A DNA stretch of 64,000 nucleotides from the NCBI GenBank assembly GCA_021234155.1, contig JAJEKV010000065.1, positions 7,463,333 through 7,527,332 of the forward strand, in the 5' to 3' direction. The notes below the pieces were generated by a model. The model worked only from the letters and a program-made list of their open reading frames with translations. It was not told where the DNA came from and did not search any database. Both the position numbers and the translations under genes were made by a program. This stretch comes from Isoetes taiwanensis. Lineage: Eukaryota > Streptophyta > Lycopodiopsida > Isoetales > Isoetaceae. Numbering within the stretch: position 1 is the first letter of the stretch; every line of letters starts with the position of its first letter. Of this stretch, positions 53,001-64,000 are shown piece by piece.

Positions 53001-56000
53001 CAATTTTGTATGATTATATAAGATTCTCGCTTTTCGCCATATGCATCATATTTAATTTCGGGATGAAGTTTACTAGATGGGACTCATGACTTTATCTTCC
53101 ATAGGATGTTATTTCAATATTTAGATTCATAATTCATTTGTGCCATCTACAAAAGCATAAATTCCAATACAACACAATTAATTCTCATGCTTATACAACT
53201 GAACACACCTAACAACAACAATTTCAGCATACATCCGCAACTTTTCCGCTCGCACAATAATGACACTACTCATGCCCCAAGACCGCTACCTATATAAATT
53301 GAAGCAAAACTATAATAAAATGCATACCCACATATTGCAAGACACACCCATTATGCAAATGACACAAGGAAGTTTATTAAAGTATAAAATCCAACAAATA
53401 GTCTGTAGTCTAAATGGAAACCGCATGCAAGGCAAGAAGCCTCGCCCCAAGGGTTATTACAAATGGAGTTTTAAATGGATTTATACAACTTTTTTTTTTT
53501 TGTGTAGTTATCACACCAAACAACAAATTGTTTCATTTACAGATCCGATACCGCCTACCTTAACTTAAATCGTTGATGCCATTTGGAAAAGTGTTAAGAC
53601 ATCTTGATGGCTACGGTGGACTAAAAATCTTGGAAGGAGAAATGCCTTTCGCTAATAAAGATTTTAGATCAGCTTTTAAGATGAAGACACGATCAAACAA
53701 TGAAGGATTTAACCCTTTAATTCATCACCGCCAAGTAATCTATACCAATGGTAAAGGTAGGCCGCACAACCAATGGTAATGGTAATGCACAAGTTGCATA
53801 AGCATGGCAACACAACCAAGAATCAATGCTAGATCAAAACATATTGAGATCCAGTACCACTTTATGCTAAAAAAGATTCTTGTTGGAAGACATGGTAGCA
53901 GATTTTCTTACAAAACGCCCAAAAAAAAAGACAAAACTGTTTTAAATGCATAAAGCCTGAACATAGAAGATTGTCCGATAGGCAAATGGATAAGAGGGAG
54001 TGTTAAAGAATGGGATTCCCCAAGTTATAGTGCTCGCGAAAAACCGCCATGCATTACGCCACATTATCCATAAGCCACATAAGCTGGTCCACCTCATTGA
54101 TCCATATATTCCAATGGCCATGTCCTTTCCCAAGAGACATGCCCTCATGACTTTTCATATACTCTTTCACCCGCTTACATAAATTGTCCTATTTTCCATA
54201 TTTCAATACATGTTCAACTCAAGCATTGAGAAATGACTATGATTAGGGAGCCCTTCCAACCTGGCGCTTGCTCTCTCAAGGCATGCTTCTATATTCTCAA
54301 ATTCATACATGAATATATGATTCCCTATTCAATTTTGTATGATTATATAAGATTCTCTTTTTCTCGCCATATGCATCATATTTAATTTCGATGGATGAAG
54401 TTTATTAGATCGACTCATGACTTTATCTTCCATAGGATGTTATTTCAATATTTAGATTCATAATTCATTTGTGCCATCTACAAAAGCATAAATTCCAATA
54501 CAACACAATTAATTCTCATGCTCGCAACCGAACACACCTAACAACAATGTTTTGGCTACATCTCGCAACTTTTCCGTTTCCTCGCAATATGACACTACTC
54601 ATTATAAAAGACCGCTACCATATAAATTGAAGCAAAAACTATAATAAAATGCATACCCACATATTGCAAGACACACCCATTATGCAAATGACACAAGGAA
54701 GTTTATTAAAGTATAAAATCCAACAAATAGTCAGGGGTCTAAATGGAAACTTTTAAGGCAAAGAAGAATCGCCAAGGGTTATTACAAATGGAGTTTTAAC
54801 AGACTTATACAACTTTTTTTTTTGTGTAGTTATCACACCAAACAACAAATTGTTTCGACAGATCTGATACCGCCTACCTTAACTTAAATCGTTGATGCCA
54901 TTTGGAAAAGTGTTAAGACATCTTGACTGGGTGGATCTAAAATCTTGGAAGGAGAAATGCCTTTCGCTAATAAAGATTTTAGATCAGCTTTTAAGATGAA
55001 GACACGATCAAACAATGAAGGATCGACTTTTTTCGACCGCCGCCAAGTAATCTATACCAATGGTAAAGGTAGGCCGCGACAACCAATGGTAATGGTAATG
55101 CACAAGTTGCATAAGCATGGCAACACAACCAAGAATCAATGCTAGATCAAAACATATTGAGATCCAAAGACCACTTTGTACCTAAAAAAGATTCTTGTGA
55201 CGGAAGACATGGTAGCAGATTTTCTTACAAAACGCCTACCAAAAGACAAATTCTTTTTTATGCATAAAGCCCGAACATAGAAGATTGTCCGATAGGCATC
55301 GGATAAGAGGGAGTGTTAAATAGTAATGGGATTCCCCAAGTTATAACGCGGCTCGCAAACCGCCATGCATTCCCGCCACATTATCCATAAGCCACATAAG
55401 CTGGTCCACCTCATTGATCCATATCTCCAATGGCCATGTCCTTTCCCAAGAGACATGCCCTCATGACTTTTCATATATCTTTTCACCGCTTACATAAATT
55501 GTCCTATTTTCCATATTTCAATACAGTTCAACTCAAGCATTGCACGACTCACGAGGGAGCCCTTCCAATTTTCGCCACATCGCCTGATGATACTGTCACT
55601 CAAGGCAGTTCTATATTCTCAAATTCATACATGAATATATGATTCCAAAATCTATTCAATTTTGTATGATTATATAAGATTCTCGTTTTCTGCCATATGC
55701 ATCATATTTAATTTCGTGATGAAGCGACTAGATCGACTCATGACTTTATCTTCCATAGGATGTTATTTCAATATTTAGATTCATAATTCATTTGTGCCAT
55801 CTACAAAAGCATAAATTCCAATACAACACAATTAATTCTCATGCTTGGGCAACTGAACACACCTAACAACAACAATTTCGCTACATCTGCAACTTTTCCG
55901 TTCCTCGCAATATGACACTACTCATGCCCGCAGACCGCTACCATATAAATTGAAGCAAAACTATAATAAAATGCATACCCACATATTGCAAGACACACCC

Positions 56001-59000
56001 ATTATGCAAATGACACAAGGAAGTTTATTAAAGTATAAAATCCAACAAATAGTTTGTAGTCTAAATGGGAAAACCGCAAGGCAAGAATCGCCCAAGGGTT
56101 ATTACAAATGGAGTTTTAAATGCACTTATACAACTTTTTTTTTTTTTTGTGTAGTTATCACACCAAACAACAAATTGTTTCGACAGATCTGATACCGCCT
56201 ACCTTAACTTAAATCGTTGATGCCATTTGGAAAAGTGTTAAGACATCTTGACTCGTGGACTAAAAATCTTGGAAGGAGAAATGCCTTTTTCGCTAATAAA
56301 GATTTTAGATCAGCTTTTAAGATGAAGACACGATCAAACAATGAAGGATCGAACCCTTCGATCGCCGCCAAGTAATCTATACCAATGGTAAAGGTAGGCC
56401 TTTGACAACCAATGGTAATGGTAATGCACAAGTTGCATAAGCATGGCAACACAACCAAGAATCAATGCTAGATCAAAACATATTGAGATCCAAGCACCAC
56501 TTTTGTACCTAAAAAAAAAGATTCTTGTGATGGAAGACATGGTAGCAGCATTTTCTTACAAAACGCCTACCAAAAGACAAATTCGCTTTTTATGCACAAA
56601 GCCCGAACATAGAAGATTGTCCGATAGGCATCGGATAAGAGGGAGTGTTAATGTAATGGGATTCCCAAGTTATAATGCGGCTCAGAAACCGCCATGCATT
56701 CTCGCCACATTATCCATAAGCCACATAAGCTGGTCCACCTCATTGATCCATATCTCCAATGGCCATGTCCTTTCCCAAGAGACATGCCCTCATGACTTTT
56801 CATATACTCTTTTCACCGCTACATAAATTGTCCTATTTTCCATATTTCAATACAGTTCAACTCAAGCATTGCACGACTCACGAGGGAGCCCCCTTCAAAT
56901 TGGCCAACATCAGTCTCTCAAGGCGCTTCTATATTCTCAAATTCATACATGAATATATGATTCCAAAATCTATTCAATTTTGTATGATTATATAAGATTC
57001 TCGCTTTTTCGCCATATGCATCATATTTAATTTCGTGGATGAAGTTTACTAGATCCGACTCATGACTTTATCTTCCATAGGATGTTATTTCAATATTTAG
57101 ATTCATAATTCATTTGTGCCATCTACAAAAGCATAAATTCCAATACAACACAATTAATTCTCATGCTCTGCAACCGAACACACCTAACAACAACAATTTT
57201 CGCTACATCTGCAACTTTTCCATTCCTCTAATATGACACTACTCATGCCCCAAGACCGCTACCTATATAAATTGAAGCAAAAACTATAATAAAATGCATA
57301 CCCACATATTGCAAGACACACCCATTATGCAAATGACACAAGGAAGTTTATTAAAGTATAAAATCCAACAAATAGTCAGTAGTCTAAATGGGAAAACGCA
57401 AAGGCAAGAATCGCCCAAGGGTTATTATAAAAATGGAGTTTTAAAGCAAAAAGACTTATACAACTTTTTTTTTTTTTGTGTAGTTATCACACCAAACAAC
57501 AAATTGTTTCGACAGATCCGACACCGCCTACCTTAACTTAAATCGTTGATGCCATTTGGAAAAGTGTTAAGACATCTTGACTCGGTGGACTAAAAATCTT
57601 GAAGGAGAAATGCCTTTCGCTAATAAAGATTTTAGATCAGCTTTTAAGATGAAGACACGATCAAACAATGAAGGATCGACCCTTTCGATCACGCCAAGTA
57701 ATCTATACCAATGGTAAAGGTAGGCCGCGACAACCAATGGTAATGGTAATGCACAAGTTGCATAAGCATGGCAACACAACCAAGAATCAATGCTAGATCA
57801 AAACATATTGAGATCCAAAGCACCACTTTGTACTAAAAAAGATTCTTGTGACGGAAGACATGGTAGCAGATTTTCTTACAAAACGCCTACCAAAAGACAA
57901 ATTGTTTTATGCGCATAAAGCCCCGAACATAGAAGATTGTCCGATAGGCATCGGATAAGAGGGAGTGTTAATGTAATGGGATTCCCCAAGTTATAATGCG
58001 GCTCAGAAAACCGCCATGCATTCTCGCCACATTATCCATAAGCCACATAAGCTGGTCCACCTCATTGATCCATATCTCCAATGGCCATGTCCTTTCCCAA
58101 GAGACATGCCCTCATGACTTTTCATATACTCTTTCACCGCTACATAAATTGTCCTATTTTCCATATTTCAATACAGTTCAACTCAAGCATTGCACGACTC
58201 ACGAGGGAGCCCTTCCAACTGGCCAAGCATCGCCTCTCAAGGCAGCTTCTATATTCTCAAATTCATACATGAATATATGATTCCAAAATCTATTCAATTT
58301 TGTATGATTATATAAGATTCTCGCTTTTCTCGCCATATGCATCATATTTAATTTCGTGATGAAGTTTAATTAGATCCGACTCATGACTTTATCTTCCATA
58401 GGATGTTATTTCAATATTTAGATTCATAATTCATTTGTGCCATCTACAAAAGCATAAATTCCAATACAACACAATTAATTCTCATGCTCGCAACCAAACA
58501 CACCTAACAACAACAATTTCGCTACATTCGCAACTTTTCCGCTCCTCTAATATGACACTACTCATGCCCGCAGACCGCTACCATATAAATTGAAGCAAAA
58601 CTATAATAAAATGCATACCCACATATTGCAAGACACACCCATTATGCAAATGACACAAGGAAGTTTATTAAAGTATAAAATCCAACAAATAGTCAGTAGT
58701 CTAAATGGGAAACCGCAAGGCAAGAATCGCTTCAAGGGTTATTACAAATGGAGTTTTAAATGACTTATACAACTTTTTTTTTTTGTGTAGTTATCACACC
58801 AAACAACAAATTGTTTCGACAGATCCGATAACGCTTTACCTTAACTTAAATCGTTGATGCCATTTGGAAAAGTGTTAAGACATCTTGACTCGTGGATCTA
58901 AAAATCTTGAAGGAGAAATGCCTTTCGCTAATAAAGATTTTAGATCAGCTTTTAAGATGAAGACACGATCAAACAATGAAGGATCGAATTTTCGACCACG

Positions 59001-62000
59001 CCAAGTAATCTATACCAATGGTAAAGGTAGGCCGCACAACCAATGGTAATGGTAATGCACAAGTTGCATAAGCATGGCAACACAACCAAGAATCAATGCT
59101 AGATCAAAACATATTGAGATCCAAGCACCACTTTGTACTAAAAAAGATTCTTGTGACTAAGACATGGTAGCAGATTTTCTTACAAAACGCCTACCAAAAG
59201 ACAAATTGTTTTATGCATAAAGCCCGAACATAGAAGATTGTCCGATAGGCATCGGATAAGAGGGAGTGTTAATGTAATGGGATTCCCCAAGTTATAATGC
59301 GTGCTCGCAAAACCGCCATGCATTCTCGCCACATTATCCATAAGCCACATAAGCTGGTCCACCTCATTGATCCATATCTCCAATGGCCATGTCCTTTCCC
59401 AAGAGACATGCCCTCATGACTTTTCATATACTCTTTTCACCGCTTACATAAATTGTCCTATTTTCCATATTTCAATACAGTTCAACTCAAGCATTGCACG
59501 ACTACGAGGGAGCCCTTCCAACTGGCCGCCATCGCTCTCAAGGCGCTTCTATATTCTCAAATTCATACATGAATATATGATTCCAAAATCTATTCAATTT
59601 TGTATGATTATATAAGATTCTCGCTTTTCTCGCCATATGCATCATATTTAATTTCGTGGATGAAGTTTACTAGATCTGACTCATGACTTTATCTTCCATA
59701 GGATGTTATTTCAATATTTAGATTCATAATTCATTTGTGCCATCTACAAAAGCATAAATTCCAATACAACACAATTAATTCTCATGCTCGGGCAACTGAA
59801 CACACCTAACAACAACAATTTCGCTACATCTGCAACTTTTCCGTTCCTCGCAATATGACACTACTCATGCCCCAAGACCGCTACCATATAAATTGAAGCA
59901 AAACTATAATAAAATGCATACCCACATATTGCAAGACACACCCATTATGCAAATGACACAAGGAAGTTTATTAAAGTATAAAATCCAACAAATAGCTGTA
60001 GTCTAAATGGGAAACTGCAAGGCAGTAACAGCCCAAGGGTTATTACAAATGGAGTTTTAACAGACTTATACAACTTTTTTTTTTTGTGTAGTTATCACAC
60101 CAAACAACAAATTGTTTCGACAGATCTGATACCGCCTACCTTAACTTAAATCGTTGATGCCATTTGGAAAAGTGTTAAGACATCTTGACTCGTGGATCTA
60201 AAAATCTTGGAAGGAGAAATGCCTTTCGCTAATAAAGATTTTAGATCAGCTTTTAAGATGAAGACACGATCAAACAATGAAGGATCGACCTTTTCAATCA
60301 CGCCAAGTAATCTATACCAATGGTAAAGGTAGGCCGCACAACCAATGGTAATGGTAATGCACAAGTTGCATAAGCATGGCAACACAACCAAGAATCAATG
60401 CTAGATCAAAACATATTGAGATCCAAAGCACCACTTTGTACCGAAAAAAAAGATTCTTGTGACGGAAGACATGGTAGCAGATTTTCTTACAAAACGCCTA
60501 CCAAAAGACAAATTCGTTTTATGCGCATAAAGCCCGAACATAGAAGATTGTCCGATAGGCATCGGATAAGAGGGAGTGTTAATGTAATGGGATTCCCCAA
60601 GTTATATGCGTGTCACCGCAAAACCGCCATGCATTTCCCGCCACATTATCCATAAGCCACATAAGCTGGTCCACCTCATTGATCCATATCTCCAATGGCC
60701 ATGTCCTTTCCCAAGAGACATGCCCTCATGACTTTTCATATACTCTTTCACCGCTTACATAAATTGTCCTATTTTCCATATTTCAATACAGCTTCAACTC
60801 AAGCATTGCACGATTCATATGAGGGAGCCCTTCCTTCTGGGCAAGCATGCCTCTCAAGGGCTTCTATATTCTCAAATTCATACATGAATATATGATTCCA
60901 AAATCTATTCAATTTTGTATGATTATATAAGATTCTCGCTTTTCGCCATATGCATCATATTTAATTTCGTGGATGAAGTTTAACTAGATCCGACTCATGA
61001 CTTTATCTTCCATAGGATGTTATTTCAATATTTAGATTCATAATTCATTTGTGCCATCTACAAAAGCATAAATTCCAATACAACACAATTAATTCTCATG
61101 CTCAAGCAACCGAACACACCTAACAACAACAATTTCGCTACATCCGCAACTTTTCCGCTCCTCGCAATATGACACTACTCATGCCCGCAAGACCGCTACT
61201 ATATAAATTGAAGCAAAACTATAATAAAATGCATACCCACATATTGCAAGACACACCCATTATGCAAATGACACAAGGAAGTTTATTAAAGTATAAAATC
61301 CAACAAATAGTCAGTAGTCTAAATGGGAACCGCAAGGCAAGAATCGCCCAAGGGTTATTACAAATGGAGTTTTAACAGACTTATATTTTTTTTTTTTTTT
61401 TGTGTAGTTATCACACCAAACAACAAATTGTTTCAACAGATCCGACACCGCCTACCTTAACTTAAATCGTTGATGCCATTTGGAAAAGTGTTAAGACATC
61501 TTGACTCGTGGACTAAAATCTTGAAGGAGAAATGCCTTTCGCTAATAAAGATTTTAGATCAGCTTTTAAGATGAAGACACGATCAAACAATGAAGGATCG
61601 ACCCTTTCAATCACGCCAAGTAATCTATACCAATGGTAAAGGTAGGCCGCGACAACCAATGGTAATGGTAATGCACAAGTTGCATAAGCATGGCAACACA
61701 ACCAAGAATCAATGCTAGATCAAAACATATTGAGATCCAAAGCACCACTTTGTACCTAAAAAAAAGATTCTTGTGACGGAAGACATGGTAGCAGATTTTC
61801 TTACAAAACGCCTACCAAAAGACAAATTCGTTTTATGCGCATAAAGCCCCGAACATAGAAGATTGTCCGATAGGCATCGGATAAGAGGGAGTGTTAACAG
61901 AATGGGATTCCCCAAGTTATATGCGTGCTCGCAAAACCGCCATGCATTCTCGCCACATTATCCATAAGCCACATAAGCTGGTCCACCTCATTGATCCATA

Positions 62001-64000
62001 TCTCCAATGGCCATGTCCTTTCCCAAGAGACATGCCCTCATGACTTTTCATATACTCTTTCACCGCTTACATAAATTGTCCTATTTTCCATATTTCAATA
62101 CAGTTCAACTCAAGCATTGCACGACTACGAGGGAGCCCTTCCACCACAAGCATCGCCTCTCAAGGCAGCTTCTATATTCTCAAATTCATACATGAATATA
62201 TGATTCCAAAATCTATTCAATTTTGTATGATTATATAAGATTCTCGCTTTTACGCCATATGCATCATATTTAATTTCGTGATGAAGTTTAACTAGATCCG
62301 ACTCATGACTTTATCTTCCATAGGATGTTATTTCAATATTTAGATTCATAATTCATTTGTGCCATCTACAAAAGCATAAATTCCAATACAACACAATTAA
62401 TTCTCATGCTCTGCAACCGAACACACCTAACAACAACAATTTCGCTACATCCGCAACTTTTTCCGTTCCTCGCAATATGACACTACTCATGCCCTAAGAC
62501 CGCTACCATATAAATTGAAGCAAAAACTATAATAAAATGCATACCCACATATTGCAAGACACACCCATTATGCAAATGACACAAGGAAGTTTATTAAAGT
62601 ATAAAATCCAACAAATAGTCAGTAGTCTAAATGGGAAACCGCAAGGCAAAGAATCGCCAAGGGTTATTACAAATGGAGTTTTAAATGACTTATACATTTT
62701 TTTTTTTTTTGTGTAGTTATCACACCAAACAACAAATTGTTTCGACAGATCCGATATCGCCTACCTTAACTTAAATCGTTGATGCCATTTGGAAAAGTGT
62801 TAAGACATCTTGACTCGTGGATCTAAAAATCTTGGAAGGAGAAATGCCTTTCGCTAATAAAGATTTTAGATCAGCTTTTAAGATGAAGACACGATCAAAC
62901 AATGAAGGATCGACCCTTTTTTCGATCGCCGCCAAGTAATCTATACCAATGGTAAAGGTAGGCCGCACAACCAATGGTAATGGTAATGCACAAGTTGCAT
63001 AAGCATGGCAACACAACCAAGAATCAATGCTAGATCAAAACATATTGAGATCCAAGCACCACTTTGTACTAAAAAAGATTCTTGTGACGGAAGACATGGT
63101 AGCAGATTTTCTTACAAAACGCCTACCAAAAGACAAATTCGTTTTTTATGCATAAAGCCCGAACATAGAAGATTGTCCGATAGGCATCGGATAAGAGGGA
63201 GTGTTAATGTAATGGGATTCCCCAAGTTATAACGCGTGCTCGCAAAACCGCCATGCATTCTCGCCACATTATCCATAAGCCACATAAGCTGGTCCACCTC
63301 ATTGATCCATATCTCCAATGGCCATGTCCTTTCCCAAGAGACATGCCCTCATGACTTTTCATATACTCTTTCACCGCTACATAAATTGTCCTATTTTCCA
63401 TATTTCAATACAGTTCAACTCAAGCATTGCACGACTCACGAGGGAGCCCTTCCACCCAAGCATCGCTCTCTCAAGGCAGTTCTATATTCTCAAATTCATA
63501 CATGAATATATGATTCCAAAATCTATTCAATTTTGTATGATTATATAAGATTCTCGTTTTTTCCGCCATATGCATCATATTTAATTTCAGGATGAAGTTT
63601 ACTAGATCTGACTCATGACTTTATCTTCCATAGGATGTTATTTCAATATTTAGATTCATAATTCATTTGTGCCATCTACAAAAGCATAAATTCCAATACA
63701 ACACAATTAATTCTCATGCTCAAAGCAACCGAACACACCTAACAACAACAATTTTCGCTACATACATCGCAACTTTTTCCGTTCCTCTCTGAATATGACA
63801 CTACTCATGCCCCAAGACCGCTACTATATAAATTGAAGCAAAAACTATAATAAAATGCATACCCACATATTGCAAGACACACCCATTATGCAAATGACAC
63901 AAGGAAGTTTATTAAAGTATAAAATCCAACAAATAGTCAGTAGTCTAAATGGAAAACCGCAAGGAAAGAATCACCAAGGGTTATTACAAATGGAGTTTTA
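50046..64000 (+). repeat. Satellite array, ~1.31 kb units, 10.6 units
   Basis: Unit starts (the GAGGGAGTGTTA junction): about 50,046, 51,353, 52,667, 53,994, 55,307, 56,639, 57,959, 59,260, 60,570, 61,885 and 63,195; the array runs off the window end. Unit length varies from 1,301 to 1,332 bp. Order inside a unit: LTR-like start (TGTTA...), a CCATGTCCTTTCCCAAGAGA block, a long AT-rich part, a run of 8-16 T before GTGTAGTTATCACACC, the minus-strand 80-codon frame, the copia RNase H end and the PPT-like ATAAGAGGGAG. Long blocks are identical in all units; differences cluster in a few short CG-rich spots. The unit derives at least in part from a Ty1/copia 3' end. Confidence 0.93.

Noticed and set aside
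50046-64000. Regular spaced repeats as a CRISPR array or rDNA array
   Set aside because: The unit is ~1.31 kb with retrotransposon sequence; no short repeat/spacer structure and no rRNA motifs.
1-64000. tRNA, rRNA or other structural RNA genes
   Set aside because: No cloverleaf with A/B boxes or rRNA core sequence was noticed by eye; a covariance-model scan would be needed to exclude small ones.

Overview
The window is nuclear DNA from a land plant with a large, repeat-rich genome. The evidence is an interstitial TTTAGGG (plant-type telomere) tract, CACTA/En-Spm transposase pieces, Tourist-type MITEs, a Ty3/gypsy chromovirus with a PBS resembling initiator-tRNA-Met primer sites, Ty1/copia fragments, a Helitron-like terminus, and fragments of typical plant genes (F-box/kelch, rhodanese, PPR, protein kinase, SET). 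The lineage within land plants cannot be fixed from the sequence. I see no clearly intact host gene; nearly every coding stretch is broken by frameshifts or stops.

Layout. 1-2.5 kb: AT-rich DNA with only short duplications. 2.5-13.1 kb: a degenerate CACTA-like element (A), with a GC-rich subterminal/promoter zone and TATA box, a minisatellite, a SET-like fragment, a TNP2 transposase (tnp2 core and DUF4218 at 4.9-7.8 kb, DUF4216 at 12.4-13.1 kb) and a 4.6 kb intervening stretch holding a 429-bp Tourist-like MITE. 13.8-13.9 kb: a small CACTA-like foldback. 13.9-22.3 kb: a GC-rich tandem array of ~1.1 kb units with two alternative segments, possibly LTR-derived. 22.3-30.03 kb: a second CACTA-like element (B), with a 0.8 kb polypyrimidine tract, the same minisatellite family, a 439-bp MITE, a captured protein-kinase fragment, a telo-box minisatellite, a multi-exon Transposase_24-like gene and a GC-rich right end finishing in a CACTA-type terminus.

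30.03-64 kb: a satellite array of ~1.31 kb units, each carrying the 3' end of a copia RNase H, a polypurine tract and an LTR-like start. A ~17.7 kb gypsy chromovirus (32,374 to about 50,045) splits it. This element has 1.55 kb LTRs, PBS, PPT, gag, protease, RT, RNase H, integrase and a chromodomain-like tail. Between its PBS and gag lie two tandem ~1.9 kb cassettes, each with a pair of ~67-nt hairpins, a TATA box and an unrecognised charged ORF. A Helitron-like insertion (38,186 to about 42,682), carrying PPR, rhodanese and F-box fragments plus a LINE-like piece, lies between the second cassette and gag.

The strongest unusual signals are the duplicated hairpin-pair cassettes, the in-phase F-box/rhodanese exon pair, and a 0.5 kb stretch at the 3' LTR (49.5-50.05 kb) in which LTR and satellite sequence alternate in order every 10-60 bp. 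That last stretch looks like a consensus (assembly) artefact. Much of the repeat-unit variation sits in short C/G clusters, so some frameshifts may reflect sequence quality rather than decay.
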